Virus record (IMG/VR): IMGVR_UViG_3300017917_003822
Span: 1 to 64,000 of that record
Length of the DNA: 64,000 nt
Origin: a virus
Strand: one strand, 5' to 3'
Positions 1 to 7,541 of this stretch are shown one piece after another; position 1 is the stretch's first letter, and every line of letters begins with the position of its first letter. The notes below the pieces were generated by a model. It made no database searches and had not been told where the DNA came from. It saw nothing but the letters and a program-made list of their open reading frames with translations. The position numbers were made by a program, and so were the translations under genes.

Positions 1-405
1 AGTGGTTCATCAGGAACTAGCGGGTCATCAGGAACTTCAGGAACAAGAGGATCCTCTGGATCTAGTGGTTCAAGCGGTTCATCAGGATCTAGTGGTTCAT
101 CAGGAACTAGTGGAGTTAATGGAACACCGGGATCTAGTGGTTCGTCAGGAACAAGTGGAACAAGTGGAGTTAATGGAACACCAGGAACCCCAGGATCTAG
201 TGGTTCATCAGGAACTAGTGGAGCTAACGGAACCCCAGGATCTAGTGGTTCATCAGGAACAAGTGGAACTAGTGGAGCTAACGGAACCCCAGGATCACCA
301 GGAACCCCAGGATCAAGTGGTTCGTCAGGAACTAGTGGAGTTAACGGAACCCCAGGAACACCAGGATCAAGTGGTTCGTCAGGATCTAGTGGGACATCTG
401 GACCT
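1..405 (+). repeat. Collagen-like Gly-X-Y coding repeat
   Basis: The first 405 bases encode about 45 consecutive Gly-X-Y triplets inside the fibre gene. At DNA level they form shuffled 9-nt units based on ggatctagtggttcatca and ggaactagtgga. The tract runs off the left edge, so its full length is unknown. Such tracts expand and contract easily. Confidence 0.9.
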
Positions 406-1704
406 TCTACTAATATAAATGCCACAAACACAACAACTAACACCACATATTATCCGGTTTTTGTTACTGGTGCTGGTGGATCTACTCCTTGGATTAGAAC
501 AACTGCTAATGCATTTACATTTAATGCAGGCACTAATGTACTAACTGCAGACTCTATAACTGCAAATACCCGAATGGATGCTCCTATTTACTATGATTCT
601 AATAATACACTGTATTATGTGAACCCGGCAAGTACATCCAGACTGGATATATTGGAGGTAAATAAAACCATAGATGCTGTTACCTCAGTAACAGCCCCTA
701 TTTTCTTTGACAGAGATAATACCACATATTATGCTAATCCTGCAAGTACATCCAGATTATATGCGATAGATGTGGTAGACCTACTTAGTGTTGCTGCTGG
801 TACTATTCAGGGTAGATTCCACGTTTTCCAATATACTAATTTAGGTGGAACTGCTGGTAATAGCTTAATCCTACAGACCCTTGAAAACACTGGAGGATCT
901 GGGGGTAACAGAGTATTTATAAAAGATTATGCTTTTAGAGACGCTACGGGAACATCTTGGACAACTTGGAGACACCACAACTCCATTGATGTTGACGGGG
1001 TTTATAATACCCCTGGAACCAATACTAGAACATTCTGGGAAAGAGATCCTCTTAGCCAGGTACACTATTTTGGATCTAGCGCAAGCTACACTCTGACGAT
1101 AGACTCTGCAAATAACGTTGTTATTGCAAATAACATAGAAGTACAGGCTAATTCATCAGGTATTTACAGCGATGGTGGAGATTTAGCTGTAGGTGATTTT
1201 AATGGAAATGGTTACGGTGTTTCCCTTTATGCTAACGGTAATCAAAACTTCTCGGTGGCTGAGACTGTTATATATGCATACCAACCTTTAGCATACTATA
1301 ATCTTATTGGTACTGGTACTGTAAATGGTGAGATTGCATACTGGGGCGGGGGATCTGTAACAGCGGGACAATTATATTACTATAACTCTTCCGGTAACTG
1401 GGTTGATGCGGATGCAGATGCAGCTTCCACCGCAACAGGTTTACTAGCAATTGCTAGAAGTACAGGTACAGCATCTAACGTGGGAATGCTTTTAAGGGGG
1501 CATGCAAGATTCACTGCAAATTCAAATTACACGGCTCTTACAACAGTGGGTGCTCCTCTTTACATTTCAACAACCGCTGGAGGATTCTCACAAACCGCAC
1601 CAAACGGAACTGGTGATATTGTAAGGATTATCGGTTATGTCCAAAGTACAGCAAACGATCAGATCTATTTCTGTCCGGATACGACTTGGATTGAACTGGT
1701 ATAA
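1..1704 (+). CDS. Collagen-like tail fibre protein (5' partial)
   Basis: The frame is open from base 1 to the TAA at 1702-1704, so the N-terminus lies outside the window; 567 residues are visible. Residues 1 to about 135 are uninterrupted Gly-X-Y triplets (GSS, GTS, GVN, GAN, GTP), a collagen-like stalk. Two repeats of a fibre motif follow, each ending in NPASTSRL and containing YYDSNNTLYYV or FFDRDNTTYYA, a pattern common in tail fibres of T4-like phages. The C-terminal third is Gly/Ser/Thr-rich, with a possible beta-rich tip around VNGEIAYWGGGSV. It probably forms a trimeric receptor-binding fibre. Pro occurs in the Y position of the GTP triplets, where collagen prolines are hydroxylated, and an oxygenase and glycosyltransferases are encoded just downstream. 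The role is inferred from repeats and context. Confidence 0.85.
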   Translation, partial: SGSSGTSGSSGTSGTRGSSGSSGSSGSSGSSGSSGTSGVNGTPGSSGSSGTSGTSGVNGTPGTPGSSGSSGTSGANGTPGSSGSSGTSGTSGANGTPGSPGTPGSSGSSGTSGVNGTPGTPGSSGSSGSSGTSGPSTNINATNTTTNTTYYPVFVTGAGGSTPWIRTTANAFTFNAGTNVLTADSITANTRMDAPIYYDSNNTLYYVNPASTSRLDILEVNKTIDAVTSVTAPIFFDRDNTTYYANPASTSRLYAIDVVDLLSVAAGTIQGRFHVFQYTNLGGTAGNSLILQTLENTGGSGGNRVFIKDYAFRDATGTSWTTWRHHNSIDVDGVYNTPGTNTRTFWERDPLSQVHYFGSSASYTLTIDSANNVVIANNIEVQANSSGIYSDGGDLAVGDFNGNGYGVSLYANGNQNFSVAETVIYAYQPLAYYNLIGTGTVNGEIAYWGGGSVTAGQLYYYNSSGNWVDADADAASTATGLLAIARSTGTASNVGMLLRGHARFTANSNYTALTTVGAPLYISTTAGGFSQTAPNGTGDIVRIIGYVQSTANDQIYFCPDTTWIELV

Positions 1705-1721
1705 AAGATCAGAATAAAATT

Positions 1722-2288
1722 ATGTATTATTTAAATCAAAAACTGGTGTTTGAAGATGATATGATTTATTTTTTGAATAAATCAGGCAACAGACATGAGG
1801 TTATGATGAGTTGGGAAGACCCCTTAATGAAGGCCTCAGCGGATTTCATTTGTCAAAATGGCGGACATATATTGGAAATTGGATTTGGTATGGGCATTTC
1901 TGCAAACTACATTCAACAAAACCAAATACTTTCGCATACCATCATTGAGAGTCATCCCGATGTTATACCAAGAGCTTTAGCATGGGCAGAGAATAAACCG
2001 AATGCCACTATAGTTCAAGGAAACTGGTACGATGTCTTACAAAATCTTGGTGTCTATGATGGTATTTTTTATGATACTTATGGTGACGAGGATTTTAGAA
2101 AATTTCCTGCATCTGTGTTACAGTTAGGCAAACCTGGAACTCTGTTGACTTTTTGGAATCCATTCTCTGAGCCTTCGAATATATTTGGGTTTGATGATGC
2201 TGAATATGATGTACATAATGTAAATCCCCCAAAAAATTCATATTTTGAATTCGATAAATATTATTTACCTAAAATCATAATGAAATAA
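1722..2288 (+). CDS. Class I SAM methyltransferase, GAMT/RMT2-like
   Basis: This 188-residue protein has a Rossmann methyltransferase core. The SAM-binding loop is LEIGFGMGIS near residues 51-60, an acidic strand end follows (IIESHPDV), and then VYDGIFYDTYGDED. The pairing of GFGMGIS with an IIE-type second motif and a YDGIxYDTY motif is characteristic of guanidinoacetate methyltransferase and the arginine methyltransferase RMT2. The substrate is therefore probably a guanidino or arginine group, though that is inference. It lies 17 nt after the fibre gene, and its stop overlaps the next start at 2288. Its place among tail genes suggests modification of a virion protein. It is shorter than cellular GAMT (about 230-240 residues), mainly at the N-terminus. 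Confidence 0.75.
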   Translation: MYYLNQKLVFEDDMIYFLNKSGNRHEVMMSWEDPLMKASADFICQNGGHILEIGFGMGISANYIQQNQILSHTIIESHPDVIPRALAWAENKPNATIVQGNWYDVLQNLGVYDGIFYDTYGDEDFRKFPASVLQLGKPGTLLTFWNPFSEPSNIFGFDDAEYDVHNVNPPKNSYFEFDKYYLPKIIMK

Positions 2289-2974
2289 TGCCAACTACAA
2301 CAGTAAACGCAACATACCAGGGATATGTTAGAAGAAGAATAATTAACTATATTGATTGGATTCTTGATGTTCGTGATGGTTTAAGCGGAACTCCCGTTAC
2401 CATCACTACCAATACATCAACTTCTCTTGCTATTGAGACGACCGAGACTGTTACCAGGTTGGGTTCTGATGGAATTTGTTCGCGAACTTTTTTATATTTT
2501 GACCTATCCAGTGTTCCTGGAATAATAACAGGAGCAACTTTGAGTGTTTTTGGATTTACTCCAAGTATGTTAAATACTATAACTGTTAAAAGCACAGCTT
2601 GGTCAGGTAGCAATTCTCTGGTTGCTAATGATTTTAGTGCGATAGATTTCAGTACACCTTACAGTAGTTCTCTACTTAGTTGGAGTACGACGGGATATAA
2701 CGACTTCGTAATGAACAGTACAGCTGTTTCCGATATGGTTGCTAATGGATACCTTAATATTGCAGTGATAGAGGCAGATTATGATTATGGTAGTAATTAT
2801 CCACCATTCGGAACTAATAATCAAAATGGTGTTGAATTTTTGGATGCAACATCTCCCATTAAATTAACAGTAACTTACATTAGTATCGAGCCTCTAGGTT
2901 TATCCCCTCTATTAGTAAATAAAATAAATGGAACATCATTTAGTAATATTTCTAAGGTAATAGGTGCGGGATAA
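2288..2974 (+). CDS. Putative virion protein with DNRLRE/CBM-like beta domain
   Basis: This 228-residue protein begins at the ATG overlapping the previous stop. The stretch SRTFLYFDLSSVPG (about residues 65-78), followed by ITGATLSVFGF, resembles the conserved core of DNRLRE-type, carbohydrate-binding-like jelly rolls. In those domains an 'R-F-x-LPxG-I-xSA-L-L' pattern defines the fold. Thr, Ser and Asn are abundant and no signal peptide or membrane segment is visible. Its place between the fibre gene and other tail genes suggests a fibre-associated or receptor-binding accessory protein. Domain recognition is by eye and moderate; the function is not established. Confidence 0.5.
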   Translation: MPTTTVNATYQGYVRRRIINYIDWILDVRDGLSGTPVTITTNTSTSLAIETTETVTRLGSDGICSRTFLYFDLSSVPGIITGATLSVFGFTPSMLNTITVKSTAWSGSNSLVANDFSAIDFSTPYSSSLLSWSTTGYNDFVMNSTAVSDMVANGYLNIAVIEADYDYGSNYPPFGTNNQNGVEFLDATSPIKLTVTYISIEPLGLSPLLVNKINGTSFSNISKVIGAG

Positions 2975-3005
2975 TAAAAAATAAATAACCATTTCTTGAT
3001 AAATT

Positions 3006-3419
3006 ATGCCACTACCAGCATCTGGACCATTAGGTTTATCTGACATAGCACTCGAATTAGGGCTTTCTCTTAGTAACGTATCTCTGAGAAGTATGTCAAA
3101 CACGGCTGGGTTCACTACTCCCGATGCTATAAGTGAATTTTACGGATATAGTGCGTACACACTCTATGCTCTTGCTTGGTCTGCGTACGGTCCATGTAGT
3201 TATGTTTATTATGATATTTACCTAAGTGGAGATGGTAAATATTACGTAACAAATGACGGAGGATCTACATTTTCTCTAATGTATAGTGTTGCTGAATTTT
3301 GGTATGAATATCTATATTATGATCCGAATTTCATGGCCGATGTGTTTAATGCATATAGTGTAAATACAACATCCACCGTGATAAATGATGATGGGATATT
3401 TTTAAACAATTGTTTTTAA
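3006..3419 (+). CDS. Small tail-associated protein with SDI...EFYGY motif
   Basis: This 137-residue protein opens with MPLPASGPLGLSDIALELG and later has AISEFYGYS. This N-terminal module (GPLSLSDI ... ISDFYG) recurs in small phage tail-fibre and tail-associated proteins. The rest is rich in Tyr, Ser and Asp with no known catalytic motif. The start follows an A/T-rich leader with no Shine-Dalgarno sequence, as is usual here. It probably belongs to the fibre or adsorption apparatus; the exact role is unknown. Confidence 0.55.
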   Translation: MPLPASGPLGLSDIALELGLSLSNVSLRSMSNTAGFTTPDAISEFYGYSAYTLYALAWSAYGPCSYVYYDIYLSGDGKYYVTNDGGSTFSLMYSVAEFWYEYLYYDPNFMADVFNAYSVNTTSTVINDDGIFLNNCF

Positions 3420-3430
3420 TAATCAAACTC

Positions 3431-3742
3431 ATGATAGAAAAAATTAAGGAAATAACGATAGATGGGATGGGCACAGCTACTGAGATTTTTTATGAAACTA
3501 GTAGCAGAGGAGCTAAGGAAAATGAGATGCTTGTCTATTATCATCTAAGAGATGTGTCACAATCCACAGTGGCTTTTGATTCTAGAACGAATCAAAATGT
3601 GATTTTACCATATAAGATTGTAAAACGTCAAAGAATTGTGGTTGTTGGGGAAGATTTAATTATGTTAAATCTTGATCCTTTGCATGCCAGGGATATAGCG
3701 GTAAGAGAATCCGGAGTGGAATTAGACAGCGATAATAATTAA
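3431..3742 (+). CDS. Hypothetical protein, 103 aa
   Basis: I place the start at the ATG at 3431 (MIEKIKEITID), just after the preceding stop, rather than at an upstream in-frame ATG at 3410 that would overlap the previous gene. The protein is mixed alpha/beta, with a basic middle (YKIVKRQRIVVVG) and an acidic tail (ELDSDNN). I recognise no family. Its position in the tail-fibre operon suggests a structural or assembly role. Confidence 0.5.
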   Translation: MIEKIKEITIDGMGTATEIFYETSSRGAKENEMLVYYHLRDVSQSTVAFDSRTNQNVILPYKIVKRQRIVVVGEDLIMLNLDPLHARDIAVRESGVELDSDNN

Positions 3743-3747
3743 TCACC

Positions 3748-3769
3748 GAAACTTTTTTGAGTTTCTTTG
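3748..3769 (+). terminator. Weak hairpin, possible terminator
   Basis: GAAACT and AGTTTC can pair around a TTTTTG loop, with TTTG following. The stem is only 6 bp, so the call is tentative. It lies in the 64-nt gap before the oxygenase gene. Confidence 0.25.
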
Positions 3770-3806
3770 ATAGAGAAGTTGTAGATTTTAATCCAATCGT
3801 CGACAT

Positions 3807-4394
3807 ATGATTTTTAATCAACCCCATAACGACCCTCAAAATTATTACTGGTTTCCTTCAGGTTTTAGTAAAGATGAGCTTGATAGAATATACAGTGATG
3901 TAGCAGAGTTACCCTTTGATCTGGCTACAGTAACAAACGGTACCGATCAGGACGAACATAAAAAAATTAGAAGCTCGTCAATTAAATGGATTCCCAAGGA
4001 TACCAAATGGAACTGGTTATACACAAAATTAATGAATCAAGCCACCGAAGCAAATAATGCTCTCTGGAATTTCGATCTTCTATCAGCGCCTGAATTGATC
4101 CAATATACTGAATATTACGCCTCAGAGGACGGACATTATGATTGGCATCAGGATATTGGTGGAGGTCCAGCAAGTCACCGAAAAGTTTCCATAACTGTCC
4201 AATTATCATCACCTGATGAATACGAGGGAGGTGATCTCGAATTATGGCAGGGTGCATCGGCCATACAGACAGCTCATAGAGGTGCAGGTGTCGTCTTTAT
4301 ATTTCCTAGTTATATGATGCATAGGGTCACTAGAGTCACCAAAGGTACTCGTAGAAGTTTCGTCTTATGGGTTGGAGGATCACATTATAAATAA
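3807..4394 (+). CDS. 2OG-Fe(II) oxygenase, prolyl-hydroxylase-like
   Basis: This 195-residue protein has the double-stranded beta-helix signature of Fe(II)/2-oxoglutarate dioxygenases of the PKHD/P4H group. The iron ligands H114-x-D116 lie in YDWHQD and H172 in MMHRV; an Arg for 2-oxoglutarate binding lies in RRSFVLWV near 182-183. The strand YEGGDLELW is also typical. Such enzymes hydroxylate Pro, Lys or Asp in proteins. Homologues occur in T4-like phages, usually near tail genes. Here it is 6 nt upstream of a glycosyltransferase gene and close to a collagen-like fibre with Pro in the Y position. Hydroxylation of that fibre is a plausible but unproven role. All catalytic residues appear intact. 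Confidence 0.85.
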   Translation: MIFNQPHNDPQNYYWFPSGFSKDELDRIYSDVAELPFDLATVTNGTDQDEHKKIRSSSIKWIPKDTKWNWLYTKLMNQATEANNALWNFDLLSAPELIQYTEYYASEDGHYDWHQDIGGGPASHRKVSITVQLSSPDEYEGGDLELWQGASAIQTAHRGAGVVFIFPSYMMHRVTRVTKGTRRSFVLWVGGSHYK

Positions 4395-4399
4395 TAATT

Positions 4400-5605
4400 A
4401 TGATAACCTGTGGTATAGTATCAGTTTTGATAGGTAGAGAATTTTCATTAGACCCTCTGCTGAATTATTTTAATAGAGTAGAAATTCCATATGGGGTTTA
4501 TGCAAATCTATATTTAGTATTGGGTTGTGATAACGAATTTGAAAACATACTAAAAAATAAAATCGAGGGTTTAAAATTGGGTAGAAGATACCTAAATATT
4601 AACTTTATTCCTGGTAACTTAAGATCTAATCCTGATTGGAATTGGGTTGAATGGGAAACACTTAGTAGAATAGAAAAAAAAGAAGATAAACATAAATTTG
4701 CTCTGGAGAACATCGAGATCGGGCTAGAGGCGGCAAAAAATGAAACTTATATTCATTTTGTTGATGATGATACGATACCACCCAACAATGCTTTAGTTGA
4801 TCTATTGGAATCATATCGGAAGATTGATAATTGTGGAATAGCCAGCGGAATCTATTTTAATAAAACATGGGTTGAACCAACAATAGCCGTTAGTAAAATA
4901 GAGGCATCAAGAAGAATAGTAGCTAGTTTTGTAAAAGAAACTTGGAGAGGGTGTTCGATTGATGATTTAGCAATTGAAAATTATAAAGACGTAGGATTTG
5001 TGGGAAATGGATGTATGTTGGTCTCTGGTGAAGATTTAAAAAAAATACTTCCCCTGTCTGAATGGCGGGAGGAAGATGATGATATAGCTCCTCCTGATTT
5101 TATAATATGTAGAAGAATTAGAAGACTGGATAGGGTCATATCCATGGTGCCATCGGTTATAGCTGAGCATCTAGATGAATCCGGAAATCCTGTTGGTCTT
5201 ACTTTGGATTATCTGAGAAATGTAAAAAATTCGGAGGGTGAATTTAACTTTCTTGTTACCCATTACGATGAGTACCTAGATTATACTTCATTAAGTAAAC
5301 AGTATGATGAAATACTAGTTCTACATCATAGAGAAATTCATGATGAAATACCCAGTAAATTACTAGATATCGATAATATAAGAATTATAAGGAGAAGTAT
5401 CAAAGAAACCTGCGAAAGATATAAAAGATATAAAAACGTTGACGGAAACTCCATGAAATATGCAGTTTTAGAAGAGATGCACAATTTTGTGATAGATAAA
5501 TCGAATTATATTGCTTACCATTATGATTCTTTAACAAATACAATATTAAGAGTTCCTTTATTAGATAGCAGGAACTTGAAAAAATTATTAAATCAAAAAC
5601 CATGA
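4400..5605 (+). CDS. Glycosyltransferase, GT-A fold (GT2-like)
   Basis: This 401-residue protein carries a DxD-type metal-binding motif in HFVDDDTIPP (about residues 119-128), preceded by ALENIEIGLEAA, a normal arrangement for family 2-like GT-A enzymes. A possible acceptor-side acidic region is SEWREEDDDIAPPDFI. The C-terminal 130 residues are less typical and Lys/Asp/Tyr-rich, perhaps an acceptor-binding domain. It starts 6 nt after the oxygenase gene and overlaps the next gene by ATGA. No transmembrane segment is visible, which suggests a cytosolic enzyme acting on a protein or soluble glycan. Donor and acceptor cannot be told from sequence. Confidence 0.75.
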   Translation: MITCGIVSVLIGREFSLDPLLNYFNRVEIPYGVYANLYLVLGCDNEFENILKNKIEGLKLGRRYLNINFIPGNLRSNPDWNWVEWETLSRIEKKEDKHKFALENIEIGLEAAKNETYIHFVDDDTIPPNNALVDLLESYRKIDNCGIASGIYFNKTWVEPTIAVSKIEASRRIVASFVKETWRGCSIDDLAIENYKDVGFVGNGCMLVSGEDLKKILPLSEWREEDDDIAPPDFIICRRIRRLDRVISMVPSVIAEHLDESGNPVGLTLDYLRNVKNSEGEFNFLVTHYDEYLDYTSLSKQYDEILVLHHREIHDEIPSKLLDIDNIRIIRRSIKETCERYKRYKNVDGNSMKYAVLEEMHNFVIDKSNYIAYHYDSLTNTILRVPLLDSRNLKKLLNQKP

Positions 5606-5856
5606 GCGATCAAATAAAATTGTCTCCTGAGGAGATAGAAATAGCTAACCAATTTTATAATAAGAGAACCGAGTATTTAGTTAGGTTAGGTGAGATAAAG
5701 CTTGCCGAGATTACTAATAAAAAAATTGTAGAGGAGACTTATTTCAATTTAACTGAGCTGAATACAAGGGAAACTCAATTTATGGGAGATATGCGGGAAA
5801 GATATGGAGTCGGTTATATAGATTTAGTCGAGGGGTATTATATTAAGAAATCCTGA
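5602..5856 (+). CDS. Small coiled-coil protein, paralogue of the gene at 6285
   Basis: This 84-residue helical protein starts in an ATGA overlap with the glycosyltransferase gene. It shares layout with the product of 6285-6560: an N-terminal KLSPEEIEIA versus KLPEDLLLEI, a central VRLG versus VRIG, and a C-terminal YGVGYIDLVEGYY versus YGNGKLDFQTGIF. Small coiled-coil proteins ending in a YGxG-x-hydrophobic-D pattern are common in phage tail regions. No enzymatic motif is seen. It could be an assembly factor or minor tail component. Confidence 0.55.
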   Translation: MSDQIKLSPEEIEIANQFYNKRTEYLVRLGEIKLAEITNKKIVEETYFNLTELNTRETQFMGDMRERYGVGYIDLVEGYYIKKS

Positions 5857-5864
5857 TATATAAA
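5855..5864 (+). promoter_or_regulatory. Putative late promoter box GATATATAAA
   Basis: A GATATATA box begins 28 nt upstream of the ATG at 5883, matching the spacing of the same box before other structural genes in the window. It overlaps the stop of the upstream gene. Confidence 0.5.
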
Positions 5865-5882
5865 TAAATAACCTCGAATAAT

Positions 5883-6206
5883 ATGACCTACACTTGGGAA
5901 ATAACTAACATAAAAACCGCGGATGTCGGAGATTTTCAGAATGCGGTAATCCAAACATATTGGATAAAAAAAGGAATAGACGAAAAGGGAAAGGTTGGTT
6001 TGTTCAATGGAGCAACCCCAATCCCAACCGAAACCCTCAATAATGAAAATTTCATTCCATATACTCAACTAACAGAAGAGATTGTATTAGGTTGGATTCG
6101 TAGCTATATTGATGAAACATACGAACAACATATAAACAACCAAATACAAAAGCAAATCGACGATCAGAATATAAAGAATCTCGATCTCCCATGGGCTTCA
6201 TCATAA
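5883..6206 (+). CDS. DUF7936-like small tail-region protein
   Basis: This 107-residue protein opens with MTYTWEITNIKT and has AVIQTYWIKKG and GKVGLFNGAT, a pattern I associate with a small conserved family (DUF7936) found near fibre genes of T4-like phages. The C-terminus is an amphipathic helix rich in Gln and Asn, ending in WASS. Function is unknown. A late promoter box lies 28 nt upstream. Confidence 0.55.
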   Translation: MTYTWEITNIKTADVGDFQNAVIQTYWIKKGIDEKGKVGLFNGATPIPTETLNNENFIPYTQLTEEIVLGWIRSYIDETYEQHINNQIQKQIDDQNIKNLDLPWASS

Positions 6207-6284
6207 TATATCGAACGTATTGAAATGAAATCTTTACAACGAAACTATTTTAAATAAATCCACTAAAAAATTAAAAATAAAATT

Positions 6285-6560
6285 ATGGAAGATAAGCCAT
6301 TTAAATTACCAGAGGATCTTCTGCTAGAAATCCAAGGTTTAAAAGATGAACTAACAGAAAATGTAGTTAGAATAGGAAAATTAAACGTTCAGAAAGCTTT
6401 TTATGAAAAAGATCTGAATATGATAAATCTTGAATTAGATGCTCTTTATGGGCAGGCCGAAGTTCTTTCCAAAAAAGAGGAGGATCTTCAGGCTAAAGTA
6501 GTTTCGCTTTACGGAAACGGAAAACTTGACTTTCAGACCGGGATTTTTACGAACGAATAA
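6285..6560 (+). CDS. Small coiled-coil protein, paralogue of the gene at 5602
   Basis: This 91-residue protein is almost entirely helical, with heptad-like Leu spacing from LEIQGLKDEL through LSKKEEDLQAKV. It ends in YGNGKLDFQTGIF. It resembles the product of 5602-5856 in length, order of motifs and tail. It probably serves as a structural or assembly factor. The leader is A/T-rich and has no Shine-Dalgarno sequence. Confidence 0.6.
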   Translation: MEDKPFKLPEDLLLEIQGLKDELTENVVRIGKLNVQKAFYEKDLNMINLELDALYGQAEVLSKKEEDLQAKVVSLYGNGKLDFQTGIFTNE

Positions 6561-6575
6561 AAACAACATCCCGCT

Positions 6576-7541
6576 TTGAATAGCAGCATTAAAAAAATAT
6601 TATACATCACGCCTCATCTTTCCACTGGTGGACTTCCCCAGTATCTATGGAAAAAGATTGAGGCTTTTAATTCTTATTTTGATATTCATTGCGTTGAGTA
6701 TAGCTATTTAGGTGATGCTTATGTTGTCCAGAGAAATAGAATATCGAATCTTTTGGGAGAGAGGTTCATTCCTATACATGGTAACGGTGAGAAACTACTG
6801 GAAGTAATCTCTGACATAAATCCCGATATTATTCACTTCGAGGAGTTCTGTGAAAGCTTTGTTCCTGACGATGTTCTATCCAAAATATTTTCAAATACTA
6901 GAGACTACCTAATATGTGAAACATGCCACAGTTCAGTGACCGACGTGGAGAGCAAAATATACAGACCAGATATGCTTATAATGGTCTCTAAATGGATTGA
7001 TGATAAATTTAAAAAACTGGGAATACCCTCAAGAATACTTGAATATCCAATAGAAAACAAAATCCCTGATAAGTATCTAAGTATGGCTTATTTAGGTCTG
7101 GATCCCAATTTTAAACATGTTATAAATGTGGGACTTTTTACTCCAGGAAAGAATCAGTCAGAAATCTTTGAATATGCAAGGTTGTCGTTAAAGAATGGAC
7201 TTCCGATAAAATATCATTTCATTGGAAATACTGCTGATAACTTTAGAGATTATTGGGAACCTCTTCTTTCAGATGTTCCTGATAATTGCGTTATTTGGGG
7301 GGAAAGAAACGATGTGGATCTTTTTTATCAGGCTGCTGATATTTTTCTTTTCACCTCAAATTTTGAATTAAATCCGCTTTCTATAAAAGAGGCATTATCA
7401 TGGGGACTTCCCTCTTTTTTTAAAAGACTCCCAACTTATTTAGATACCTATGATAATAATTCTAACGTTTATTACCTAACTGAGAATATCGAGACAAATT
7501 TTTCTATAATTATAAATACACTCAATCAGGAATGGAGATAG
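6576..7541 (+). CDS. Glycosyltransferase, GT-B fold (GT4-like)
   Basis: This 321-residue protein probably starts at the TTG at 6576, because the next residues (KKILYITPHLSTGGLPQYL) form the first beta strand and Gly-rich loop expected at the N-terminus of GT4 enzymes. The second Rossmann half contains INVGLFTPGKNQ and YHFIGN. It also has ADIFLFTSNFELNPLSIKEA, the E-x7-E donor-binding motif region of GT4. It is slightly short for the family. Its 3' end overlaps the heptosyltransferase gene by 10 nt, so the two are probably translationally coupled. Together with the upstream GT2-like enzyme it forms a three-step sugar-transfer cassette. Confidence 0.8.
   Translation: MNSSIKKILYITPHLSTGGLPQYLWKKIEAFNSYFDIHCVEYSYLGDAYVVQRNRISNLLGERFIPIHGNGEKLLEVISDINPDIIHFEEFCESFVPDDVLSKIFSNTRDYLICETCHSSVTDVESKIYRPDMLIMVSKWIDDKFKKLGIPSRILEYPIENKIPDKYLSMAYLGLDPNFKHVINVGLFTPGKNQSEIFEYARLSLKNGLPIKYHFIGNTADNFRDYWEPLLSDVPDNCVIWGERNDVDLFYQAADIFLFTSNFELNPLSIKEALSWGLPSFFKRLPTYLDTYDNNSNVYYLTENIETNFSIIINTLNQEWR

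Noticed and set aside
2-418. A 138-residue frame with HQEL/LVVHQ repeats across the fibre start
   Set aside because: It is an out-of-frame reading of the collagen-coding repeat; the frame starting at base 1 gives Gly-X-Y and continues without a stop to 1704.
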